Assembly (NCBI GenBank): GCA_028282595.1
Contig: JANQHQ010000017.1
Location: forward strand, 1-53,318
From: Chlorobium sp.
Lineage (GTDB): Bacteria > Bacteroidota > Chlorobiia > Chlorobiales > Chlorobiaceae
Length of the DNA stretch: 53,318 nucleotides
Reading direction: 5' to 3'
Shown: in pieces, positions 44,527 to 53,318 of the stretch
Numbering within the stretch: position 1 is the first letter of the stretch
How the letters are laid out: each line of letters starts with the position of its first letter
Program-made: the position numbers and the translations under genes
The notes under the pieces: model-generated
Databases searched by the model: none
Seen by the model: the letters and a program-made list of their open reading frames with translations, nothing else
Told to the model about the DNA's origin: nothing

Positions 44527-44544
44527 TGTCACGGAAATGTGACA
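44527..44544. promoter_or_regulatory. Palindrome TGTCAC-N6-GTGACA upstream of the TPR gene
   Basis: Perfect six-base arms separated by GGAAAT, 79-96 bases upstream of the TPR-gene ATG and 47 bases past the uvrC stop. The shape resembles sites bound by CRP/FNR-type dimers, though the half-site spacing is not canonical. It could also form a small hairpin. No regulator can be named. Confidence 0.35.
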
Positions 44545-44590
44545 ACACGAAGCTCCAGGGGCTTTTTTGCGCCACCTCCGTCCCCCGCTT

Positions 44591-46498
44591 TCAGGGTTTC
44601 GCCCGCTCTCTGAAGAACCTTGCGATCGCCGACGCGGTTTTCCTGCCGGTCACCTTCAGGAGGTCGGCTTCGGACGCGCGGGCGACGCGCTCCACGGAGC
44701 CGAAATGCCGAAGGAGCTTCATTGCGTTTTTCTCTCCGATTCCGGGGATGTCGGTAAGCGCCGTCTTGAGGGTTCTCTTCGTCCGAAGGTTCCGGTGGTA
44801 GGCGACAGCGAACCGATGGGCCTCGTCCCGGATGTTCTGAAGGAGTTTCAGGGCCGGGGAGGTTTTCGGAAGGTTGTGGGGATCCCTGTTTCCCGGAAGG
44901 TAGATCTCCTCGAGCCGTTTGGCGAGTCCGATGACGGGGAGGTCGAGTCCCAGCTCCGAAAGGGCGTTTTTCGCGCTGTTGACCTGGCCTTTCCCTCCGT
45001 CTATGACCAGAAGGTCCGGCATGGGCAGTTCATGAGACAAATCGCCGCCGTAACGCCGCGTGACCGCCTCCTTCATGGCGGCGTAGTCGTCGGAGCCCTC
45101 GAACGATCGCAGCTTGAATTTTCTGTAGTCGGACTTCCTCGGTTTTCCGTCGACGAAGCAGACCATCGAGCTCGCGTAATCGGTTCCCTGGAGGTGGGAG
45201 TTGTCGAAGCACTCGATGCGCCGGGGATTTTTTTCGAGCTTCAGCACGGTCCGCAGCGCCGAAAGGGCGGGGTTCTCCCTCGCCATTTCCCCCCGTTTCT
45301 GTTTCTGGATCAGATACTCCTCCAGATGGTGCCGGGCGTTCTCCGTGCACATGTCCAGGAGCCGGGCTTTTTCGCCTTTCCGGGGGGTGACGAAGCGCAC
45401 GGTTTTTCTCTTGCCCTGACCGGACTCCTTTGTCGACAGCAGGGTGTGCAGGGCTTTTCTTTCCTCTTCAGGCAGTGCGATCCCGGTGAAGATCTCCCCG
45501 GGCACGAGGTCGGGTGTCTCCATGTAATATTTTTCCAGGAATTTCAGGAGCAGCTCTTCCGGCCGCTCTCCCCCGGCGTTGGAGAAATACATCCTTTGTG
45601 AACCGAGGAGTTTTCCCTCCCTGATTTTAAAGATCACGCCGCAGGCATCGTCCTCCTCTGCGGCAACGGCGAATACGTCACGGTCGACCGTGTCCTCCGA
45701 AACCACTTTCTGGCGTTCGGCGTATTTCCTGAGCCCGTCGATCTGCAGCTTCAGTTCCGCGGCCCGTTCGAACTGCAGAGCTTCCGCGCATTGAAGCATC
45801 TCCTCGGTAAGGGAACGGACAAGGCCGGATGTTTTTCCTTTCAGCAGCCGGACGATTTCGGCGATCATCCGGTCGTACTCTTCCTCGGTCTGCAGCCCCT
45901 CGCAGGGGCCCTTGCATTTGTCGATGTGATAGTCGAGGCAGACCCTGAATTTTTTCGCCCGGACGGCTTCCTCTTCCAGCTTGAGTTTGCAGCTTCTGAC
46001 CCGGAAGATCGAGCCGATCAGATCGAGCACCGATCGCAGTTGCCGGGCCTCGGTATAGGGACCGAAATAGAGCGAACCGTCATGGCGAACCTGCCTTGTG
46101 AGAAAGATCCTCGGGAACGGTTCGTTCGTGATGACAAGGTAGGGGTAGGTCTTGTCATCCTTGAGGTTGATGTTGTAACGGGGTTTGAGATCCTTGATGA
46201 GATTGTTTTCGAGAATCAGCGCCTCGACTTCCGACGAGGTGATGATGACATCGAGAGCGGCGATACGGCCGATCATGATCTTCGTCTTGCCGGTGTGCCG
46301 GCCTCCCCCCCGGAAGTAGGAGCGAACTCTCGAACGCAGGTTTTTCGCCTTTCCGACGTAGATGACCCGGTCCTTCCGGTCCTTGAACTGATAGACGCCG
46401 GGCGAGGGAGGCAGTCCCGAAAGCGTTTTTTCCAGGTCGGCCGTGTTTCCGGGGTTCAGTGCGTTCTCTGCGGCGTTCGGCATGATCTCCTGTGGCAA
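44591..46498 (-). CDS. uvrC: UvrABC system protein C
   Basis: A 635-residue nuclease making both incisions in nucleotide excision repair. Domains in order: GIY-YIG (GVYQFKDRKDRVIYVGKAKNLRSRVRSYF, about 35-115), the Cys-rich CLDYHIDKCKGPC, a UVR motif (about 220-255), the RNase H-like C-terminal nuclease (RIECFDNSHLQGTDYASSMV, LPDLLVIDGGKGQ-type block, RDEAHRFA) and a helix-hairpin-helix pair (TALTDIPGIGEKNAMKLLRHFGS). Length and domain order are normal. Confidence 0.97.
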   Translation of the reverse strand: MPQEIMPNAAENALNPGNTADLEKTLSGLPPSPGVYQFKDRKDRVIYVGKAKNLRSRVRSYFRGGGRHTGKTKIMIGRIAALDVIITSSEVEALILENNLIKDLKPRYNINLKDDKTYPYLVITNEPFPRIFLTRQVRHDGSLYFGPYTEARQLRSVLDLIGSIFRVRSCKLKLEEEAVRAKKFRVCLDYHIDKCKGPCEGLQTEEEYDRMIAEIVRLLKGKTSGLVRSLTEEMLQCAEALQFERAAELKLQIDGLRKYAERQKVVSEDTVDRDVFAVAAEEDDACGVIFKIREGKLLGSQRMYFSNAGGERPEELLLKFLEKYYMETPDLVPGEIFTGIALPEEERKALHTLLSTKESGQGKRKTVRFVTPRKGEKARLLDMCTENARHHLEEYLIQKQKRGEMARENPALSALRTVLKLEKNPRRIECFDNSHLQGTDYASSMVCFVDGKPRKSDYRKFKLRSFEGSDDYAAMKEAVTRRYGGDLSHELPMPDLLVIDGGKGQVNSAKNALSELGLDLPVIGLAKRLEEIYLPGNRDPHNLPKTSPALKLLQNIRDEAHRFAVAYHRNLRTKRTLKTALTDIPGIGEKNAMKLLRHFGSVERVARASEADLLKVTGRKTASAIARFFRERAKP

Positions 46499-46600
46499 TG
46501 GATCGGATCCTGAAAGGCAAGGTAAAAAAATAATCGGTCAAGCGGTACAGGTCGGGATACACTGTGCAGACAGGCGCCAAGGCGGTTTTTCGGCATAAAA

Positions 46601-46626
46601 AAAGGCGCGGTCGAAACCGCGCCTTT
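46601..46626 (-). terminator. Rho-independent terminator of the symporter operon
   Basis: AAAGGCGCGGT (46601-46611) pairs with ACCGCGCCTTT (46616-46626) around a CGAA tetraloop. On the minus strand it is followed by a run of T, 25 bases past the symporter stop. Confidence 0.92.
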
Positions 46627-46651
46627 CTCTTGCATACTACCCGTAAAACGC

Positions 46652-48421
<1,770 letters not shown>

Positions 48422-48473
48422 AGTTTTGAGTGTTATGTGATTTGTGAAGATTATCCGTAAGGAGGGGGTGGTG

Positions 48474-48731
48474 TCAGTCTTCGTGTACTTCGTACTTTTT
48501 GTCCAGACTGTTCATCAGTCCGACATAGACGAAGATGAGGACCACAAAAACGTAGATGGAGCCTTGCTGAGCGAACCAGAATCCCAGCTTGAAGCCTCCG
48601 AGGCGAATCGCGTTGAGAGGTTCGGCAAGCAGAATGCCGAAGCCGTACGAGACGATGAACCAGACCACAAGAAGACCTATGAGGTACTTGAGGTTCGTCA
48701 TCCAGTACTCCTGAAGTTTTCCTTTTTCCAT
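48474..48731 (-). CDS. DUF4212 small subunit of the sodium:solute symporter
   Basis: An 85-residue protein with two transmembrane helices (LKYLIGLLVVWFIVSYGFGILLAEPLN and GSIYVFVVLIFVYVGLMNSLDKKY). The combination WFIVSYGFGIL, LGFWFAQQGSIYVFV and a following SSS symporter gene is characteristic of DUF4212/TIGR03647 subunits. It lies 52 bases upstream of the symporter and is probably the first gene of the operon. Confidence 0.93.
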   Translation of the reverse strand: MEKGKLQEYWMTNLKYLIGLLVVWFIVSYGFGILLAEPLNAIRLGGFKLGFWFAQQGSIYVFVVLIFVYVGLMNSLDKKYEVHED

Positions 48732-48887
48732 GGCATCGATGGTTTAGGTTTTTATGAAGCGGTCTCTGTTAAAAAAAAACGCATAACGTAAGTTAAGGAA
48801 AAAAAAAGAACTGGTGGCAACAGATATTTGTTAACGATTGTTATTATCGCTGTGCCCGTGTCGAAAAAAGACCGGTTTTCACGGAAA

Positions 48888-48918
48888 AAAAAGCCGCAGG
48901 AATTACCTGCGGCTTTTT
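48888..48918 (-). terminator. Rho-independent terminator of the porin gene
   Basis: AAAAAGCCGCAGG (48888-48900) pairs with CCTGCGGCTTTTT (48906-48918) around a five-base loop, with T-runs on the minus-strand side. It lies 26 bases past the porin stop. Confidence 0.93.
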
Positions 48919-48944
48919 CGTTACGAGCGATTGTCGCCAATCGT

Positions 48945-50033
48945 TTAGAACGTTATGTTTGCCCAGAGTTCCGTTCTCAGACGGCTGTGTTCCCAGTCGT
49001 TGTCGATCTCGGAAGTGAGGTAACGAACGGTCGGGGAGAGCGTGAAGCTGCCCATCGACGATTCGTAGACCTTCCAGTTGTACTGGGCCCAGACGAACAT
49101 GCTGCTGAAGTCGACGTCGCTGCCGGAGCTTTCGTCGTTGGTGCTGCTGTAGTCCACCCACGCCTTGATCGGGCCGTTCTGGGCCTTGACCCTGAACAGG
49201 TAGCCGCTGTACTCGACATCGTCGTCGTTGCACGAGGTGTAGAAGCCGCTGAGGGTGAAGTTGGTGTCACCGGCGGGGATGGCGACGTTGGTGCCGATGG
49301 TCCAGGGGGTGATGTCGGGATACGCCCGGCTGTAGCGGTTACTGACATCCCCGAAGACTCCGGTGTTGTAGAAAACGTCACCGTTGGTGAGTATCGCAAG
49401 GAGCTGCGGATCGATGGTGATGTCGCCGATGTTTGTTTTGTACGTCAGGTGCAGGGCGTAGCCGTCGTTGAAGAGACCGTCGCCTTCGAGCGGGCTGTCG
49501 TCCTGGGACTCGTTGTCAAGGATGCAGAGCGTGGCGTTCAACTCGCCGGGACCGACCTTGGTGCCGTAATTGAATCCGAAAACACGGTCATTATTGACAA
49601 GGAAGACCGGGATTTCAAGCGGCGAGAAAGGATAAAGGGTCAGGTCGAAGACCGGATTGTTCGCACTGTTGAGCGGAAGACGTCCCATCATGTAGTGGGA
49701 GTTCTCCATCATGCGACCGAAGTAGAACTGCGAAACCCCGAGTTCGTGTTCTTCGTAGTTGGCGTAGCCAACGCTCTGGAACCAGCCGCCACCCTCGTAA
49801 GCGATCAACGACTTGAAGAAATAGCCGTCGCCGAGGTCGGCCGATGCTTTCAGACGGACTCTCCAGAGATACCTGATGTCGTCTTCCTGATCGTCGCCGG
49901 AGGGATTTTCGTAATCGTTGAACTCCGCTCTCGGACGGACCTGAGCGTCACCACCAATTTTGAGCTCGGCGGAAGCGGGCAAGGAACAAGCCAGCATCGC
50001 GAGCGCAAAAACAAGTGATAGCATTTTTTTCAT
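48945..50033 (-). CDS. Outer-membrane beta-barrel porin
   Basis: A 362-residue exported protein. A signal peptide (MKKMLSLVFALAMLACSLPASA, about 1-22) precedes a barrel-like pattern of alternating aromatic and polar strands, and the C-terminus ends in phenylalanine (TELWANITF) as BAM substrates do. The start has a good ribosome site (ACGGAGAAAGC). It is monocistronic, with its own terminator. The substrate is not evident; it may supply small anions or acids to the nearby symporter, which is speculation. Confidence 0.85.
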   Translation of the reverse strand: MKKMLSLVFALAMLACSLPASAELKIGGDAQVRPRAEFNDYENPSGDDQEDDIRYLWRVRLKASADLGDGYFFKSLIAYEGGGWFQSVGYANYEEHELGVSQFYFGRMMENSHYMMGRLPLNSANNPVFDLTLYPFSPLEIPVFLVNNDRVFGFNYGTKVGPGELNATLCILDNESQDDSPLEGDGLFNDGYALHLTYKTNIGDITIDPQLLAILTNGDVFYNTGVFGDVSNRYSRAYPDITPWTIGTNVAIPAGDTNFTLSGFYTSCNDDDVEYSGYLFRVKAQNGPIKAWVDYSSTNDESSGSDVDFSSMFVWAQYNWKVYESSMGSFTLSPTVRYLTSEIDNDWEHSRLRTELWANITF

Positions 50034-50103
50034 TGCTTTCTCCGTTAGGTTTTTGTGTTGCTTCGAAAAAAGGAAAACCTCTCCCTGTGTGCCGTAGGGG
50101 CAG

Positions 50104-50142
50104 GGAAACGTGTTTCCTGAAAAAGAACATCCGTGTGTTCTT
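50104..50142 (-). promoter_or_regulatory. Dyads in the porin leader
   Basis: On the minus strand, an AAGAACA/TGTTCTT hairpin (50123-50142, six-base loop) followed by a T-run, then the dyad GGAAACGTGTTTCC (50104-50117), both 70-110 bases upstream of the porin ATG. This could be an attenuator and an operator, or part of a structured leader. Motif-based only. Confidence 0.35.
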
Positions 50143-50314
50143 AAACGCCGTAATTTACATAAAACGGATTAAAAAAAGAACTTGCTTTTCATTTCATGTC
50201 CGGCGGCCCGGGCGACGAGGGTGTTTTTAGGGTATTGTTCCGCTTCGTGCAGGCGTAAGCGGCGAAAATCGTATTTTACGTTCCGGCATTGCAGACATCA
50301 TCCGACTCGTAACC

Positions 50315-50812
50315 ATGAACAGTGTCAAACTCAGGGTCAGCGCCCTCTGCCTGATGGAAGGAAACGTTCTCTTCGTGGAGCACAAGAGCTTCGCACCGGA
50401 AGATCCCCGGCTGCCTCCGGCTTACTGGATTCTGCCGGGAGGTGTCGTCGAGCCGGGAGAGACCATGCGCGACGCCCTTGTTCGCGAGGTGCGGGAGGAG
50501 ACCGGACTGGAGTGCAGCGTGGGAAGCATGGCCTTCGTCAAGGAGCTTCTCTATCCCGGTCCCGGCGAACCCGGCGCGGGGAAACGGCACCATTCGGTTT
50601 CCGTCGGGTTTCACTGTGAGGTGACGGGGGGAAGGCTCGTGACGGGAAAGGACCCCGAACTGCCCGACGACCGGCAGGTGATCATCCAGGCCCGGTGGCT
50701 GCCGCTCGGCGCACTCGGAGAGTACGAGCTCTATCCACCGTTCCTGAAAGCACTGCTCGGAAAAATCCCGCCGGAAAGCGGCTCGGCCCGTTTCTACGAG
50801 TCGCCGCACTGA
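50315..50812 (+). CDS. Nudix hydrolase
   Basis: A 165-residue protein with a perfect Nudix box G-x5-E-x7-REU-x-EE-x-GU at residues 43-65 (GVVEPGETMRDALVREVREE then TGL). The N-terminus KLRVSALCLMEGNVLFVEHK is typical. The substrate, a nucleoside diphosphate derivative, cannot be assigned. It stands alone, divergent from the porin (281-base gap without another gene) and convergent with the DUF1207 gene. Confidence 0.94.
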   Translation: MNSVKLRVSALCLMEGNVLFVEHKSFAPEDPRLPPAYWILPGGVVEPGETMRDALVREVREETGLECSVGSMAFVKELLYPGPGEPGAGKRHHSVSVGFHCEVTGGRLVTGKDPELPDDRQVIIQARWLPLGALGEYELYPPFLKALLGKIPPESGSARFYESPH

Positions 50813-50828
50813 GCTGCGGAGGAAGGGC

Positions 50829-51692
50829 TCAGAGATCCACGATCACACCCAGAGAGCTGTAGCTCTCGTCGTCGTAGAAATACATGCCGTGGCGGCTCAT
50901 GCCGTTGAAGTAGTTGTAGGCGAGCCGTACGTTTTCCATTCCCAGAACCTTCAGCCTCCATCCCGCCTGAAGATTCCATGTTCCCCTGAAACCGTCCGTT
51001 CGTTCCTTCTCGTCGTTCCACTCGGGAAGCAGCTTGAAGTCGGCTGCAAGGTAGGTGTTTCCCGGAGTCTCGATTTCCACTCCGGCCTGAAACGCGTGGC
51101 GGTTGATCTCGTCAGGAATGGTGTGGTAGAGGTACTGGTAGCCGAGATAGACGCGGCTGTGTTCCGAGGAAAGAGCCAGCACGAGATTGACGAACTCGCG
51201 GCTGTAGGTGAAAGGGATGCCGAAAGGGGAGTCTTCCTCGTCGATCCACTCGTCGGCCTCTTCGTCGTAATGCCCGTCTTCGAAATGGGCTGAAATATGG
51301 GTTATGCGGAGCCTGGCCGACAGTTCGTCGAAAGGAATCCCCCCGGCGGCCAGCTTTTCCTTCCAGGTGAAATTGATGCCGAACAGGTAGTCGATGGTAT
51401 CGACCGGAAACTTGAAGTTGTCGCCTCTCTGGAGGAGCGAGTAGGTGCCGAAATCGATGCCGAAGGCGAAAGAGTCCCGGTCGTTGCGGTAGAGATCGGC
51501 GGACGTTCCGATGTCGAGGCGGAGATAGTCGTCGTTCAGCCGGGGCATGATCGCGATCTGCGGTTCGAGAGGGTCCGCGAGAAGGGGCTTGAACATGGTT
51601 CGCAGGGTCGGCGAGGCCGTCGCCGACGAAACGGGTGAGAGTACGAGCAGCGCTGCTGCGATGAAGGCGAGAAAGCTGTTTTTTCCGGTCAT
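50829..51692 (-). CDS. DUF1207-family outer-membrane protein
   Basis: A 287-residue exported protein: signal peptide (about 1-26), then the family opening TMFKPLLADPLEPQIAIMP, followed by beta-barrel-like strands (YLRLDIGTSADLYR, FAFGIDFGTYSLL, RLRITHISAHFEDGHY, RVYLGYQYLYHTIP, LQAGWRLKVL) and a C-terminal VIVDL. Probably located in the outer membrane; function unknown. It starts 19 bases after pyrB and may be cotranscribed with it. Confidence 0.85.
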   Translation of the reverse strand: MTGKNSFLAFIAAALLVLSPVSSATASPTLRTMFKPLLADPLEPQIAIMPRLNDDYLRLDIGTSADLYRNDRDSFAFGIDFGTYSLLQRGDNFKFPVDTIDYLFGINFTWKEKLAAGGIPFDELSARLRITHISAHFEDGHYDEEADEWIDEEDSPFGIPFTYSREFVNLVLALSSEHSRVYLGYQYLYHTIPDEINRHAFQAGVEIETPGNTYLAADFKLLPEWNDEKERTDGFRGTWNLQAGWRLKVLGMENVRLAYNYFNGMSRHGMYFYDDESYSSLGVIVDL

Positions 51693-51711
51693 GGTGTTTC
51701 TTTTGTTTGGC

Positions 51712-52674
51712 TTATTCCGTGGTCGAAAGAAGTATTTCCAGTACGGCGGTTCTGACGGCTACCCCGTTGGTGACCTGTTCGAGAAGCATGCTCTTGGAAA
51801 AACCGGGAGGTTGAATTCTGTCGGCCACATTGCTTGAAATCTCGATCTCCCTGTTGATAGGGCCGGGGTGGAGCACGAGCATGTGCTTGCGGATTTTTTC
51901 AAGCCTCTCGTCGGTCAGTCCGAAATTCAGGGAGTAGTCGGCAAGGGAGGGGAGGTAGCCTCCGGTCGTTCGTTCGAGCTGGAGCCTGAGGACGATGGCG
52001 GCGTCGGCCCAGCGTATCGCATCGTCGATGCCGGTGAAAACCCGGAAGTTCGTTGTGGGAAGATCACCCGGAAGAAGGGTGACCGGACTGCAGAGCCCGA
52101 CGTTTGCGCCGAGGGCGCCCAGCCCGAAGATATTCGAGCGGGCGACACGGCTGTGAAGAACGTCTCCGAGAATCACGATGTTGACCCCTTCGAGTTTTCC
52201 AAAGAACTCCCGCAGGGTAAAGATGTCGAGAAGCCCCTGGGTCGGATGTTCGTGCGTTCCGTCTCCCGCGTTGACTATGCTTTTGCCGGTGATGCGGCTT
52301 ATCAGATCGGCAGATCCCGGCGACGGATGGCGGATGACGAAGGCGTCGACCCGCATCGCCTCGAGATTTCTGATCGTGTCGGCAATGCTTTCCCCCTTGC
52401 TGACGCTGCTGGCCGAAGCCGTGAAATTGAGCGTCGAGGCACCGAGGTTCCTGGCGGCTATTTCGAAGGAAAAGCGCGTACGGGTGGAATTTTCGAAAAA
52501 GGCGAGCACAATTCTTTTCCCCTTCAGACTCTGAGGGACGTCGGCCGTATCGTGGAGCAACAGCTCCTTGTGCGCAGATGCCCTGTCGAGGATTGCGGTT
52601 ATCGTGCCGGAGGAGAGGCCGTTCAGGCCCGTGAGGTGCTTCAACGGAGGTGCTTTGCTTTGTGTGGCGGTCAT
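51712..52674 (-). CDS. pyrB: Aspartate carbamoyltransferase catalytic subunit
   Basis: A 320-residue enzyme of pyrimidine synthesis. Carbamoyl-phosphate motif S63-T-R-T66 (FFENSTRTRFSFE), SKGESIADTIRNLE, VIRHPSPGSA, DGTHEHPTQGLLD and the C-terminal VLHPGPINREIEI are all present. The ATG at 52674 (MTATQSKAPPLKHLTGLNGLS) is preferred over the longer open frame. pyrI is not adjacent. It is divergent from hypA with a 145-base gap. Confidence 0.97.
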   Translation of the reverse strand: MTATQSKAPPLKHLTGLNGLSSGTITAILDRASAHKELLLHDTADVPQSLKGKRIVLAFFENSTRTRFSFEIAARNLGASTLNFTASASSVSKGESIADTIRNLEAMRVDAFVIRHPSPGSADLISRITGKSIVNAGDGTHEHPTQGLLDIFTLREFFGKLEGVNIVILGDVLHSRVARSNIFGLGALGANVGLCSPVTLLPGDLPTTNFRVFTGIDDAIRWADAAIVLRLQLERTTGGYLPSLADYSLNFGLTDERLEKIRKHMLVLHPGPINREIEISSNVADRIQPPGFSKSMLLEQVTNGVAVRTAVLEILLSTTE

Positions 52675-52819
52675 GGTCTGCTTCGAAATTTCCAGCAAAT
52701 TTACAAAATTAAAACGCGCTCTGAAAAGCCCGCGGCGTTCTGTAAACACCGGTCGAGGGGCGGGAGGAAATGATTTTGCGCTGTACGTTGTTGTTTTCTT
52801 GCAACCAGACACGGGGTAG

Positions 52820-53161
52820 ATGCACGAAATGTCGATTGCGATGTCCATTGTCGACGCCGTGGAAGCCAGGGCGAGGGAAGAAGGCGGAGAGAAAATTTCC
52901 ACTGTCGAACTCGAAATAGGAAAGCTGTCGGGAGTCGAGACGGAGTCCCTGCGCTTCTGTTTTTCTGCGGCCGCCGCAAACAGCATGCTCGAAGGCGCGC
53001 GGCTCGAAATCCGCGAGGTGCAGCCGGAAGGAGAGTGTCTGGATTGCGGGAACCGCTTTCCGGTGGAGTTCCATTACGCGAAATGCATCTCCTGCGGTTC
53101 GTTCAGGGTCGATGTCGTCGCCGGCCGTGAACTGGCGATCCGGTCCATCACGCTGGAGTGA
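52820..53161 (+). CDS. hypA: Hydrogenase nickel incorporation protein HypA
   Basis: A 113-residue nickel chaperone for [NiFe]-hydrogenase maturation. Nickel-binding N-terminus MHEMS (His2), and a zinc site of Cys73, Cys76, Cys89 and Cys92 (ECLDCGNRF, KCISCGSF). The usual partner hypB is not directly downstream; repeat DNA follows instead and the window ends, so the rest of a hyp cluster could lie outside. Confidence 0.96.
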   Translation: MHEMSIAMSIVDAVEARAREEGGEKISTVELEIGKLSGVETESLRFCFSAAAANSMLEGARLEIREVQPEGECLDCGNRFPVEFHYAKCISCGSFRVDVVAGRELAIRSITLE

Positions 53162-53170
53162 GGGGGAAAG

Positions 53171-53318
53171 GCAAGGAGCAAAGTCAAAAGGCAAAAAATC
53201 AAAGGTCAAAGGGTAAAAGACTGTAGGGGCGCGATTGGCTGGTGATCGACAGGTTTTATTGTCCCCGCGGATTGCACGGGTGTTCACGACGACCGTAGGG
53301 GCGAAAAATTTTTCGCCC
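53171..53318. repeat. Heptad repeats and GTAGGGGCG-type palindromic repeat at the window end
   Basis: Positions 53171-53220 hold degenerate AAAGTCAAAAGGCAAAAA-type heptads, the reverse complement style of those at 25287-25320. GTAGGGGCG occurs at 53223-53231 and again at 53295-53303, where it opens a 20-base palindrome GGGCGAAAAATTTTTCGCCC (53299-53318) that is cut by the window end. No gene is evident. Confidence 0.75.

Overview
The window looks like a chromosomal segment of a green sulfur bacterium (Chlorobi, Chlorobiaceae). This is inferred from protein style and gene content: pyruvoyl-type arginine decarboxylase, a GroES-like protein without GroEL, mtnA next to purine nucleoside phosphorylase, DUF368 beside DedA, class I FBPase, DUF1207 and HypA. 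No photosynthesis gene or rRNA is present to prove it. The DNA is GC-rich (by eye upper 50s percent), except for a lower-GC island at about 13.9-16.2 kb. Nearly all space is coding and most genes are on the minus strand. I saw no tRNA, rRNA, CRISPR array or intact transposase.

Layout. 0-10.5 kb (minus): mreC-mreD-mrdA-FAD oxidase, smpB-tyrS, pdaD, then dedA-DUF368-nadB. 10.9-12.3 kb (plus): divergent GroES-like gene and nadA. 12.3-13.9 kb: L,D-transpeptidase-like protein and pirin. 14.2-16.0 kb: low-GC island with a radical SAM/SPASM enzyme, an unknown 129-aa protein and a 32-aa hydrophobic ORF. 16.2-20 kb: YmdB-like phosphodiesterase, fbp, recJ. 20-24 kb: overlapping envelope operon (PAP2 phosphatase, ArnT-like transferase, polyprenyl-phosphate glycosyltransferase, YbhN-like protein). 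24.1-25.7 kb: purU and a broken lipocalin gene interrupted by repeats. 25.7-35 kb: cydABDC with a soluble hybrid histidine kinase upstream. 35.3-38.5 kb: mtnA, PNP and an aminotransferase. 38.6-46.5 kb: yggS, cyclophilin, YfgM-like, tatD, lspA, aroE, a TPR protein, uvrC. 46.6-50 kb: sodium/solute symporter with its small subunit, and a porin. 50.3-53.3 kb: Nudix hydrolase, DUF1207, pyrB, hypA and a repeat-rich end.

How the genes work together. Several groups touch undecaprenyl phosphate or the cell wall: DedA, DUF368, PAP2, the ArnC/ArnT-like pair, the Mre/PBP2 elongation genes and the L,D-transpeptidase-like protein. NAD synthesis (nadB, nadA) is split between two loci. The bd oxidase operon and its assembly exporter suggest oxygen scavenging or micro-oxic respiration, possibly under control of the adjacent hybrid kinase.

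Most notable observations: (1) a lipocalin (blc-like) gene whose middle is replaced by a repeat about 97 bp long, with a second, inverted copy (about 96% identical) at the left edge of the window; (2) a DedA-DUF368 pair, the two known families of undecaprenyl-phosphate translocases, in one operon with nadB; (3) a low-GC radical SAM/SPASM island with small unknown partners; (4) a purine nucleoside phosphorylase with Asp at the purine-specificity position, next to mtnA; (5) two overlapping palindromes in the mreC/GroES-like divergent control region.
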